From positions 1-7,175 of the forward strand of contig JAGADS010000214.1 in the NCBI GenBank assembly GCA_017613485.1: a stretch of 7,175 bases of DNA, in the 5' to 3' direction. This document shows positions 1 to 6,398 of this stretch, piece after piece. The first letter of the stretch is position 1; every line of letters starts with the position of its first letter. A program made the translations under genes and the position numbers. Origin of the DNA: Treponema sp. (GTDB lineage: Bacteria; Spirochaetota; Spirochaetia; Treponematales; Treponemataceae). A model generated the notes under the pieces. The model did no database searches, was not told where the DNA came from, and was given only the letters and a program-made list of their open reading frames with translations.

Positions 1-460
1 GTTAAAGATTAACCGTCTAAATCTTCTTGAAAAGCTGTTCGGAACGGTTCAAATTCCCAAGGGAGTTTTTGCGGAACTTACAGGAAATCCAAAATACGGA
101 TCAGAAGCAGATATTATAAGAAACAGTACCTTTGTTCAAGTTGTTGAGGAAATTGATGAAAACTATGTTTCTTTGCTCCGTCGTTCTACAGGCCTTGATT
201 TAGGCGAGAGCGAGGCAATTTATCTTTCTGACATTAAAAAGGCAGATATACTTTTGATGGATGAGATTCGTGGCAGGGAAGTTGCCATCCGCATGGGTAT
301 AAAAATAATGGGAACAATAGGAATTCTTGGAATTGCGTATGAGGATTCAATCATTACAAAAGAAGAAATTAAAGATGCAATTGAAATTCTAAGGGATGCA
401 GGTCGTCACATTAGTGATAGACTGTATGAACAGTTATTGAAATTGATAGAAAAGGGATAA
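1..460 (+). CDS. DUF3368 family PIN-like protein (probable toxin), 5' partial
   Basis: The frame is open from the first full codon at position 2 to the TAA at 458-460, giving 152 visible residues. DUF3368 proteins (COG2405, predicted nucleic-acid-binding PIN-like proteins) are usually about 155-165 residues, so roughly a dozen N-terminal residues lie outside the window, including the expected first acidic residue in a SDTSP-like motif. Visible family features are the early LLEKLFG...IPKGVFAEL stretch, LDLGESEAI (acidic residues at 206-214), LLMDEIRGREVA (Asp at 260), then GTIGILGIA and a C-terminal helix ending in LYEQLLK. These fit a PIN-type metal-binding pocket. In many genomes the family is encoded beside a UPF0175 antitoxin; that gene would lie upstream and cannot be seen. 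The TTG at 173 is only an internal codon and not the real start. The family is confident; RNase or toxin activity is inferred. Confidence 0.85.
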   Translation, partial: LKINRLNLLEKLFGTVQIPKGVFAELTGNPKYGSEADIIRNSTFVQVVEEIDENYVSLLRRSTGLDLGESEAIYLSDIKKADILLMDEIRGREVAIRMGIKIMGTIGILGIAYEDSIITKEEIKDAIEILRDAGRHISDRLYEQLLKLIEKG

Positions 461-497
461 TTTCCTGTATTTCAACACTATCCATGAAACTTCCTCT

Positions 498-526
498 TTT
501 CAAATTTGTTGATTATATGGTATAAT
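498..526 (+). promoter_or_regulatory. Promoter for the SUMF1-like gene, extended -10
   Basis: TGGTATAAT at 518-526 matches the extended -10 consensus TGnTATAAT exactly. A weak -35 candidate, TTTCAA at 498-503, lies 17 bp upstream with only 3 of 6 consensus bases, which is normal for extended -10 promoters. Transcription would start near 533, leaving a leader of about 38 nt. GAGGGG at 561-566 is the Shine-Dalgarno sequence, 4 nt before the ATG at 571. Confidence 0.6.
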
Positions 527-543
527 ATTCTACAAAATTATAC
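520..543. promoter_or_regulatory. Perfect 7-bp inverted repeat over the -10 and start site (candidate operator)
   Basis: GTATAAT at 520-526 and ATTATAC at 537-543 are exact reverse complements separated by 10 bp. The left arm contains the -10 box and the right arm falls just after the expected transcription start, so a protein bound here would block RNA polymerase. The left arm is not transcribed, which makes an RNA hairpin unlikely. The sequence is AT-rich and one arm is a consensus -10, so chance symmetry remains possible. Confidence 0.3.
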
Positions 544-570
544 TGAAAAAAGCGTATCAAGAGGGGTTTT

Positions 571-3500
571 ATGAGTAAATCTAAGTTATTTGCTGCTGCT
601 ATTTTTGCTTTGTTTATTCCTGCATTTGCCGGTGCTGCCTCAAAGGGTTCCGGTGGGTATGAATTCCATTCAACTGTAACGGTTTTGCCAAAGGGAACTG
701 ACGGTAGTGCTGGGCCTGATGCCACCTATGTTTATTTCGGTGACTGGCCGCAGACCATAAAGGATCCGTCTGTTACGGTAAACGAGAAGAAAACCCTCAA
801 GATGGGCACGAATGTTTATTATCAGGGTGACGACGGCGCATGGTACGCAAAACTTGCAGAGAACGCTGCCGACGGAAATGCATTCTATAGCGATAATTCT
901 GCTGTCTCCACAAGCAAATCCGGACGCTCAAAATACTTCAAGGTAGAGCCGGTCAAGTGGCGTGTGCTTTCAAAGGATTATGCAGGAAGCGGTAAGGCCC
1001 TTCTGTTTGCAGAGAATGTGCTGGATTCAGTTCCTTTCTATACATCTGCCGAGCTTTCAGCAAATCAAAATCTTGATTCAATTCCTGCAAGGGCAATAGA
1101 TAAAAAGACAAGTGCCCTGGAGAACAATTATAAATACAGCCAGATTCATGCATGGCTTAACGGTGTCGAGTATTATTCAATCGAAAAAAACAAGACCGCC
1201 AAGAAATCTGACTACAAGGGAAAAGGATTCCTTCAGGCTGCATTCAATTCTTCGGCACAGAAACTCATTGCTGCAAACTCTTCTGATGAAATAAACAAGG
1301 ATAAGGTTTTCCTTTTGAGCAGGACTGAGGTTGCAGATTTACTCAACGGTGCAGTGAATGTCCGTTATCCAAGCGACTATGCCCTGGCAAAGGGAACTCC
1401 GTCTGGCTCGTATGACGGTGTTGCATATTATTTAAGGACTTCCTCTGATGCACGCAATATGGCTTTTGGTATTGAGCATGGCACAGTATCTTCATTCCCG
1501 GTTAATTCGACAGGAATAGGCTTTGTTCCTGCTGTGGCCGTTACTCTTTCTGTTGACGGAGAGGTAAAAGTTGACCCAAGTAAAATCTCCATGGCGGACG
1601 TAAAGAAGAAATACGAAACAAAACTTGCAGGTTCAAATATAACTCCTTCATCTCCAAAGAAAGCCAGCACAGGAATGCTTGAGGTCAAGGGAACAACAGT
1701 CAAGAAATCTATAAAATATTCAGAGCTTTTCACCTATGGAAGGAATGCCGCAATTTCTGATTTATATGTCAGTGATCATGCAGTGACCCAGCCGGAATAC
1801 GAGAAATACTGTGCTACATTGGCTGTTGTAAGCTCAAGCAAGGGAGCTGTTCTTCCTGTCGGGTGGGCAACCTGGTACGATGCCGTAATTTATTGTAACC
1901 TGCGCAGCATAGCTGAAGGTCTTGTTCCCGCATATTATATTCTGGACAATGGAACAAAACTCTGTGATCCTGCTGACTGGGCATTAAAGGAGCCTAACAT
2001 CAAGATAAATGAACAGGGGAAATATGCATATTCCTCAAATGAAACGGTTTCTGGTGTTCTTGACAAATCACTCAAGCTTGACATGAGTGCGGATGGCTAC
2101 AGGCTTCCTACAGAAGTTGAATGGGAATACATGGCAATGTTCTACGGAATATCAGCCAGTTCTCCTGAGTGGTGCTGGGACTGGTGGGTTGATTCTGATA
2201 CCATGCCTGAGAATCTTGCTGTTACAGGAGCTGAAAGCGGCGAGGAAAGGGTAGTCCGTGGAGCTTACAATAAGAATCTTGATAAGCAGAGAAACCTTAC
2301 TCTTAGGGAATCATACCCTACAGTTACTGGAACCGGTTTCCGTGTAGTGCGGACAAAGCCGTCTGAGGAAAAGCAGCCTCTTTCAGTTGAAGTAAAAGTT
2401 GATCCTGAGGGAAGCGGAATTGCAGCGGCAAAGATTAAGAGTGCCAGACCGGGTGCTGTGGTTCAGCTTGAATCAAAGTCAAACATAGGATTCGATTTTG
2501 ATGCATATAGAGTAAAGGATGCAAATGGAAAGGATGTAAAGGTAAGTGCATCTGGTTCATTCATAATGCCTGAGTCAAATGCAAGTGTTTCCGCAGTGTT
2601 CAAGAAAGCAAAGCCATATCCTGTTACAGTTGCCAAGACCGAGAACGTAACGGTAAAACCAGACAAGACAGAGGCATGTACCGGTGAGACAGTTTCGTTG
2701 AGCTTTGAGTTTGCTCAGGGATACGACATCGATACAATTACAGTTACAGACAGCTCAGGAAAGGCTGTTAATGTCAGCTCAAGTTATTCCTTTGTAATGC
2801 CTATGGGTGGTGCAAATGTTTCTGTCTCGGTGCAGCAGTTCGACTCAAAGAATTTTGTCTATGTACCGGGTGCGACAGTAAAACCGATCTCCAATTCAAA
2901 GGTGTTTACAGGAAAATCAGTTACAATAAAGGATATGTATGTCTGCAAGCATGAGACTACACAGGCTGAATGGGAAAAATACATGACGTATTACGGTGTT
3001 GCATCAATCGGAAGCGGCAAGGGGCAGTCAAACGATCCGAATCCATACTGTCCGATTGCACGTAACGGAAAAGGCCCTGATTTCCCCGCCTATGCATTGA
3101 ACTGGTTTGAGGCTGTAATCTACTGCAATCTCCGCAGCATCGACGAGGGGTTTGAACCGGTATACTATATGGGCAACATGGAGAAGAATCCTGCTCAATG
3201 GGAAAAAATCGCAAACTCATTTGTGCGCCACAACTCAGCAGGAAAATACTACATCAATGACACTACAGATACATCTGCTCTTGCAAAAGTCAAGATGGAT
3301 CAGAATGCCAACGGTTACCGCCTCCCCACAGAAGCTGAATGGGAATATCTTGCACGTGGAGGAAAAGACAAGGTGACTAGCCGTGGAACCATGTATGCAG
3401 GAAGCGACAATTACAACAATGTCGGATGGTGCGGAAGAGTTGCATCAAACGGAAAGGCTCATGAAGTCATGCAGAAAAGCCCGAATTACCTTGGACTCTA

Positions 3501-3699
3501 TGACATGAGCGGAAACGTAGCTGAATGGACATGGAACGACATTCACCGTGGCGGTTCATGGAGCAGTGTTGTAAAGAGCGACACCAACATTGCGGAGGAC
3601 TGCACGGTTTACGGTAGGCCTGCTGACAACAAGAAAAACCTAGGAGAACGCAGTCCAATTGCGATGGCAGGTCTGCGTGTAGTCCGCACAAAGTTCTGA
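571..3699 (+). CDS. Exported mosaic protein: DUF6273-like, two SUMF1/FGE-like domains, two InlB-type repeats
   Basis: This is a 1042-residue protein. Residues 1-22 form a Sec signal peptide (SKSK, a hydrophobic core, then an AGA/A cleavage site near 22-23). There is no lipobox Cys, so it should be secreted or surface-exposed and not a lipoprotein. Domains in order: about 52-326 resembles DUF6273 (YVYFGDWPQ at 53-61, VKWRVL at 128-133, DKVFLLS, YYLRTSS, FVPAVAVTL at 318-326). About 376-595 is SUMF1/FGE-like (VTQPEYEKY 405-413, GYRLPTEVEWEY 509-520, GFRVVRTK 589-596). About 604-677 and 684-755 are divergent InlB-type beta repeats, each ending in an (I/V)MP...SVS motif. About 761-1042 is a second SUMF1 domain (TTQAEWEKY 796-804, GYRLPTEAEWEYLARGG 915-931, YDMSGNVAEW 977-986, RGGSWSS 993-999, GLRVVRTKF 1034-1042). 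The cysteine pair that true formylglycine-generating enzymes carry after the GGS motif is absent, so sulfatase activation is unlikely. A binding or adhesive role is inferred. It is probably monocistronic. Confidence 0.88.
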   Translation: MSKSKLFAAAIFALFIPAFAGAASKGSGGYEFHSTVTVLPKGTDGSAGPDATYVYFGDWPQTIKDPSVTVNEKKTLKMGTNVYYQGDDGAWYAKLAENAADGNAFYSDNSAVSTSKSGRSKYFKVEPVKWRVLSKDYAGSGKALLFAENVLDSVPFYTSAELSANQNLDSIPARAIDKKTSALENNYKYSQIHAWLNGVEYYSIEKNKTAKKSDYKGKGFLQAAFNSSAQKLIAANSSDEINKDKVFLLSRTEVADLLNGAVNVRYPSDYALAKGTPSGSYDGVAYYLRTSSDARNMAFGIEHGTVSSFPVNSTGIGFVPAVAVTLSVDGEVKVDPSKISMADVKKKYETKLAGSNITPSSPKKASTGMLEVKGTTVKKSIKYSELFTYGRNAAISDLYVSDHAVTQPEYEKYCATLAVVSSSKGAVLPVGWATWYDAVIYCNLRSIAEGLVPAYYILDNGTKLCDPADWALKEPNIKINEQGKYAYSSNETVSGVLDKSLKLDMSADGYRLPTEVEWEYMAMFYGISASSPEWCWDWWVDSDTMPENLAVTGAESGEERVVRGAYNKNLDKQRNLTLRESYPTVTGTGFRVVRTKPSEEKQPLSVEVKVDPEGSGIAAAKIKSARPGAVVQLESKSNIGFDFDAYRVKDANGKDVKVSASGSFIMPESNASVSAVFKKAKPYPVTVAKTENVTVKPDKTEACTGETVSLSFEFAQGYDIDTITVTDSSGKAVNVSSSYSFVMPMGGANVSVSVQQFDSKNFVYVPGATVKPISNSKVFTGKSVTIKDMYVCKHETTQAEWEKYMTYYGVASIGSGKGQSNDPNPYCPIARNGKGPDFPAYALNWFEAVIYCNLRSIDEGFEPVYYMGNMEKNPAQWEKIANSFVRHNSAGKYYINDTTDTSALAKVKMDQNANGYRLPTEAEWEYLARGGKDKVTSRGTMYAGSDNYNNVGWCGRVASNGKAHEVMQKSPNYLGLYDMSGNVAEWTWNDIHRGGSWSSVVKSDTNIAEDCTVYGRPADNKKNLGERSPIAMAGLRVVRTKF

Positions 3700-3754
3700 T
3701 AGAAACAAAGTCATTCCGGTGTGTCCAAGCATCGTTCCTGAAGAGACCCATGTC

Positions 3755-3785
3755 ATTCCGGGCTCCGACCCGGAATCTTTCGTTT
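3755..3785 (+). terminator. Hairpin downstream of the SUMF1-like gene, possible terminator
   Basis: ATTCCGGG at 3755-3762 pairs perfectly with CCCGGAAT at 3769-3776 around a 6-nt loop, and CTTTCGTTT follows. The T-rich tail is interrupted, so termination efficiency is uncertain. The hairpin lies 55 nt after the stop at 3697-3699. It also belongs to the GTCATTCCGG-type dispersed palindromes: a second GTCATTCCGG copy, without its partner arm, is at 3710-3719. Confidence 0.5.
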
Positions 3786-3797
3786 AAAACTGGATGT

Positions 3798-3826
3798 AAA
3801 AAAAGATGCCGGATCAGGTCCGGCAT
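3798..3826 (-). terminator. Rho-independent terminator of the sensor-cyclase gene
   Basis: Read on the minus strand, ATGCCGGA (3826-3819), a 5-nt loop and TCCGGCAT (3813-3806) form a perfect 8-bp GC-rich stem. It is followed by one C and seven T (3804-3798). It lies about 97 nt after the stop of the minus-strand gene at 3923. This is the clearest intrinsic terminator in the window. Like its neighbour, it appears to be built from a dispersed palindromic repeat. Confidence 0.75.
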
Positions 3827-3918
3827 GACAGTTGTAGAAGGATCTGGTTCTACATGACAGTTGTAGAAGGAACAGATCCGGCATGACAGTTGTGGAAGGA
3901 TCTGGTTCTACATGACCA
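3825..3918. repeat. 29-bp tandem repeat (three units plus a start of a fourth)
   Basis: ATGACAG begins at 3825, 3854 and 3883, and a variant, ATGACCAG, begins at 3912, so the spacing is 29 bp each time. Units 1 and 3 differ at one base. Unit 2 shares their first 18 bases but ends in CAGATCCGGC where the others end in TGGTTCTAC. The block just before unit 1 ends in CAGGTCCGGC. The endings therefore alternate and give a 58-bp higher-order period (3819-3860 matches 3877-3918 apart from one substitution and one inserted C). Units 1 and 3 each contain a stem, TGTAGAA with TTCTACA in unit 1 and the same with a G-T pair in unit 3. There are no unique spacers, so this is not a CRISPR array. Confidence 0.85.
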
Positions 3919-3922
3919 GTGT

Positions 3923-5887
3923 TTAATCTTCTTTTTTCATAAATGCCTTTTTGATTTTCTTTTCGTTGTACAAAACCGTGTCTGCCTTTTCAAGAAGCGA
4001 AAGAAGCTCTTCCTCTCCATAAGGCTCATAGATTGCATATCCCAGACTGATAGAAAGCTCGAATTCCTGGTCTGAGTTTTTGTTCCATTCATCGCAATAA
4101 TTTTCAAGCCGGCGGCGTGCAATGTCAAGCTTTCTTTCTGTAAGGTTCGGGGCAACGATTGCAAATTCATCACCGCCGAGTCTTCCGATTATATCTGTAT
4201 GCCTGAATGTCCGTGACAAAAGCTGTGCCTCTGCTTTGATTGCAATGTCTCCGGCTGCATGACCGTAAGAGTCATTGATTTTCTTGAGGCCGTCTATGTC
4301 ACCAAAGAGGACCATTCCACCGCGTCCAGTTACCTGAGAGACCTTGAGCGATTTCTGACCGTAATCCAAAAAGCCCCTTCTGTTCAAAAGTCCAGTTAAG
4401 TCATCTGTTACGGAGATATGAGCCGCAACATCATATTCTTTCTTGAGCTCCTTTTTTTCTTCCTGTGCCCGGGTAATCGATATAGCAGATGATATGGCAT
4501 TGGAAAGCATCTTGCATACCATTGTGTAGACTGTAGGGTCATAGTTTCCAGGTCTGAAAATCAGGTATCCGAACAGTGTGGATGAACGGTAAAGTGCCTG
4601 AACCTGCATTCCGTCCATGCTGACAAAAACATCCTCAGGAACCATTGTCTCTCTCGGGTTGAATAAAAGGGGCGTCTCCTGTTCCCCAAGCCAGTAACCG
4701 GAGAACCTGTCGTAAGCGGAGTATAATAATGCCTTTTGCGGTAACGGGAAATACTCAAATCTGTCTGTTGAAATCGGTGATTCAAATAAAACCACGGCCG
4801 CCGAAAGAATGCCAAGTGTTATCAGGTCTGTGTTTATTCTCTCCCTGAACTGACTTAAAGCCATGTCATTCTGCATTTCAGTATAAAGGTGGATTACCTG
4901 GGTGAACTGAGCCCTCTTAAGACACCATTCACCAACCGATGACATCATTTCCTTGGGGTCATAGGGAATAATCCTTCCATTCTCATCAAGCGAAATTGTT
5001 GCGTCAGACAAGGGAACGCATGAGCATGACTGCCTGAACACGGTTATTGGAGGAACAAGCCCGAGCTTCTCAACTTTTTCTCCCTTCATCATACGGATAA
5101 GGGTTTCTACTGCCAGTGCTCCCTGCAGTTCAGAATTCTGGTTTATCGTGGTAAGAGTCGGAGTCATGGAGGAGGACCTGAGCTCGTCATCAAAACCTGT
5201 TACAAGAACATCACCCGGAACTTTTTTCCTGTTGTGCTGAAGCCAGTCAATAGAAGCGTATGCCATCTGGTCGTTCAAGGCAACGATTGCGTCAAAATCA
5301 ATGCAGCCCTTGAGATTGCGGTATTCATTCAGGGCCTTGTAAGCCTGATCGTAGGAAAAACTGCCATATAGGACAAGCGATTTATCAAATGCAATATTAT
5401 GCTCATGCAGTGTTTCCTTGAAAACTTCAATACGGCTTAAAGCATCCGTTGAGTTGTCGTTTACACCCATTACAGCAAGACGACGGCACTGGTGTTTTTC
5501 GATAAGGTGGGATATAAGGTTCTTAAATGCAATTCTTCCGTCGCATATAATTGAAGGAACATCCTTGACTATGCTACCGATGCTTACAACAGGAACTGGT
5601 GCAAAGGACTTTATGTAGGAGCGCAGGTATTCCTCTGTAGAATTAGAAAGCTGTGACCCCGATACGAAAATGATTCCGTCAATATTATTGGAAGTAAGAT
5701 GAGACGCGATGGACAGCGACTGGTATGAATACCCCCCTGTGTTCTGCATTATTTTGCTTATGGGAAAGACAACAAGCTCCATACCGTGATCCTTTGCATA
5801 CTTAGACGCACCGGCATGGATTTTGAGGGCATATTCAGATTCTATATAGTCAATGACCAACGCTAGTCGTTTTACCGTTCTCATCAT
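3923..5887 (-). CDS. LacI-type substrate-binding sensor fused to a diguanylate cyclase (GGDEF)
   Basis: This is a 654-residue protein that should make cyclic di-GMP from two GTP in response to a small ligand. Residues about 8-288 match the periplasmic-binding-protein-like core of LacI-family regulators (FDAIVALNDQMAYASIDWL at 198-216, VPGDVLVTGFDDE at 223-235, then MTPTLTTINQN). The protein starts directly in this fold, with no HTH, signal peptide or convincing membrane helix, so it is probably cytoplasmic. Residues about 320-470 look GAF-like (LITLGILSAAVVLFE near 355-369), and a charged helix at 472-490 links to the cyclase. The GGDEF domain has DDLTGLLNRRG at 495-505, GDIDGLKKIND at 529-539, YGHAAGD at 541-547 and an intact GGDEF at 571-575. 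RHTD at 562-565 is a canonical RxxD inhibitory site five residues before it, so product inhibition is expected. The ligand is unknown; a sugar is the family-based guess. The gene converges with the SUMF1-like gene and diverges from the desulfoferrodoxin operon. The start is either of two tandem ATG codons (5887 or 5884). Confidence 0.92.
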   Translation of the reverse strand: MMRTVKRLALVIDYIESEYALKIHAGASKYAKDHGMELVVFPISKIMQNTGGYSYQSLSIASHLTSNNIDGIIFVSGSQLSNSTEEYLRSYIKSFAPVPVVSIGSIVKDVPSIICDGRIAFKNLISHLIEKHQCRRLAVMGVNDNSTDALSRIEVFKETLHEHNIAFDKSLVLYGSFSYDQAYKALNEYRNLKGCIDFDAIVALNDQMAYASIDWLQHNRKKVPGDVLVTGFDDELRSSSMTPTLTTINQNSELQGALAVETLIRMMKGEKVEKLGLVPPITVFRQSCSCVPLSDATISLDENGRIIPYDPKEMMSSVGEWCLKRAQFTQVIHLYTEMQNDMALSQFRERINTDLITLGILSAAVVLFESPISTDRFEYFPLPQKALLYSAYDRFSGYWLGEQETPLLFNPRETMVPEDVFVSMDGMQVQALYRSSTLFGYLIFRPGNYDPTVYTMVCKMLSNAISSAISITRAQEEKKELKKEYDVAAHISVTDDLTGLLNRRGFLDYGQKSLKVSQVTGRGGMVLFGDIDGLKKINDSYGHAAGDIAIKAEAQLLSRTFRHTDIIGRLGGDEFAIVAPNLTERKLDIARRRLENYCDEWNKNSDQEFELSISLGYAIYEPYGEEELLSLLEKADTVLYNEKKIKKAFMKKED

Positions 5888-5891
5888 ATAA

Positions 5892-5919
5892 ATTATAAAG
5901 CGAAATAGAAAATATGCAA
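5892..5919 (-). promoter_or_regulatory. Promoter of the sensor-cyclase gene, probably giving a leaderless mRNA
   Basis: On the minus strand TATAAT occupies 5897-5892, with TTGCAT at 5919-5914 as a -35 element after a 16-bp spacer. The usual start, about 7 nt past the -10, falls at 5887-5884, which is on the tandem ATGATG. No Shine-Dalgarno-like GGAG/AGGA lies in the 20 nt before the ATG, which is consistent with leaderless translation. Confidence 0.55.
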
Positions 5920-5960
5920 GATGTTTTTTTTGCTTTTGTGCGTTCGGGGTGGTTTTACTA

Positions 5961-5996
5961 TTTACAAATCAAGGTTTATCTGTTACCCTTTAAAAT
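5961..5996 (+). promoter_or_regulatory. Candidate promoter of the desulfoferrodoxin operon
   Basis: TTTACA at 5961-5966 is a 5-of-6 match to the -35 box. With a 17-bp spacer, the -10 would be TACCCT at 5984-5989, preceded by TG at 5981-5982 (extended -10 form). TAAAAT at 5991-5996 is a better -10 hexamer but lies 24 bp from TTTACA, which is too far, and has no good -35 of its own. The choice between the two is open. No clear PerR- or Fur-type palindrome was seen. Confidence 0.35.
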
Positions 5997-6019
5997 AAGA
6001 AAAATTCAAGGAGAAACCT

Positions 6020-6397
6020 ATGATTTTGAGATTCTACAAGTGTAAGAAATGCGGAAAAATTATTGCCGTAATCAAAGGCTCGCCATGTGATACAATGTGT
6101 TGTGGTGAAGCGATGGTTGAATTAAAAGCAAATACCACTGATGCCGCGGTTGAAAAGCATGTTCCAGTGGTTCAGAAGAATGGAAATCTTGTGGAGGTTT
6201 CTGTTGGATCTGTTGCGCATCCAATGGAAGAAAAGCATTATATCGAATGGATTTCCCTTGAGACTAAGGAAGCCAATCTGATGAAGGAATTGAAGCCAGG
6301 AGATGAACCAAAGGCTGTGTTTGCCCTGACCGACGGAGATGATGTTGTAAGGGCTTATGCATATTGCAATCTGCACGGACTCTGGGCTGATAAATAA
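6020..6397 (+). CDS. dfx: Desulfoferrodoxin (class I superoxide reductase, two iron centres)
   Basis: This 125-residue protein is the usual length for the family. It reduces superoxide to hydrogen peroxide in the cytoplasm of anaerobes without releasing oxygen. The N-terminal desulforedoxin domain has all four centre I ligands: C8 and C11 (CKKC), then the adjacent pair C27 and C28. The catalytic centre II ligands are also complete: H47, H67, H73, C116 and H119. The conserved EKHVP motif (E45, K46) lies at the active site. An extra Cys at position 23 is not part of the usual ligand set. AAGGAG at 6008-6013 lies 6 nt before the ATG and fixes the start. The next gene begins one base after the stop, indicating an operon with its electron donor and a peroxidase. 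Treponema pallidum has the one-centre neelaredoxin type, so this organism's version is the fuller form. Confidence 0.97.
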   Translation: MILRFYKCKKCGKIIAVIKGSPCDTMCCGEAMVELKANTTDAAVEKHVPVVQKNGNLVEVSVGSVAHPMEEKHYIEWISLETKEANLMKELKPGDEPKAVFALTDGDDVVRAYAYCNLHGLWADK

Positions 6398-6398
6398 T

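Noticed and set aside
173..460. A 95-residue gene starting at TTG 173
   Set aside because: The frame is open and family-like all the way back to position 2; the TTG is an internal Leu codon.
3541..3699. Diversity-generating retroelement variable region in the terminal SUMF1 domain
   Set aside because: SUMF1-fold proteins such as treponemal TvpA are known targets, but there is no reverse transcriptase or template repeat in the window, and the matching part of the first SUMF1 copy is too divergent to be a template.
571..3699. True formylglycine-generating (sulfatase-activating) enzyme
   Set aside because: The cysteine pair expected after the RGGS motif is missing in both SUMF1-like domains, and no sulfatase gene is nearby.
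3467..3826. A minus-strand 119-residue gene
   Set aside because: It is mostly antisense to the SUMF1-like gene, and its first part is the translation of palindromic repeats (MPDLIRH, RNDM, RNDF).
3806..3918. CRISPR array
   Set aside because: The 29-bp spacing comes from contiguous near-identical units with no unique spacers, and there are no cas genes nearby.
3923..5887. LacI-type transcription factor
   Set aside because: The protein begins directly in the ligand-binding fold, and no helix-turn-helix is encoded in or just upstream of the start.
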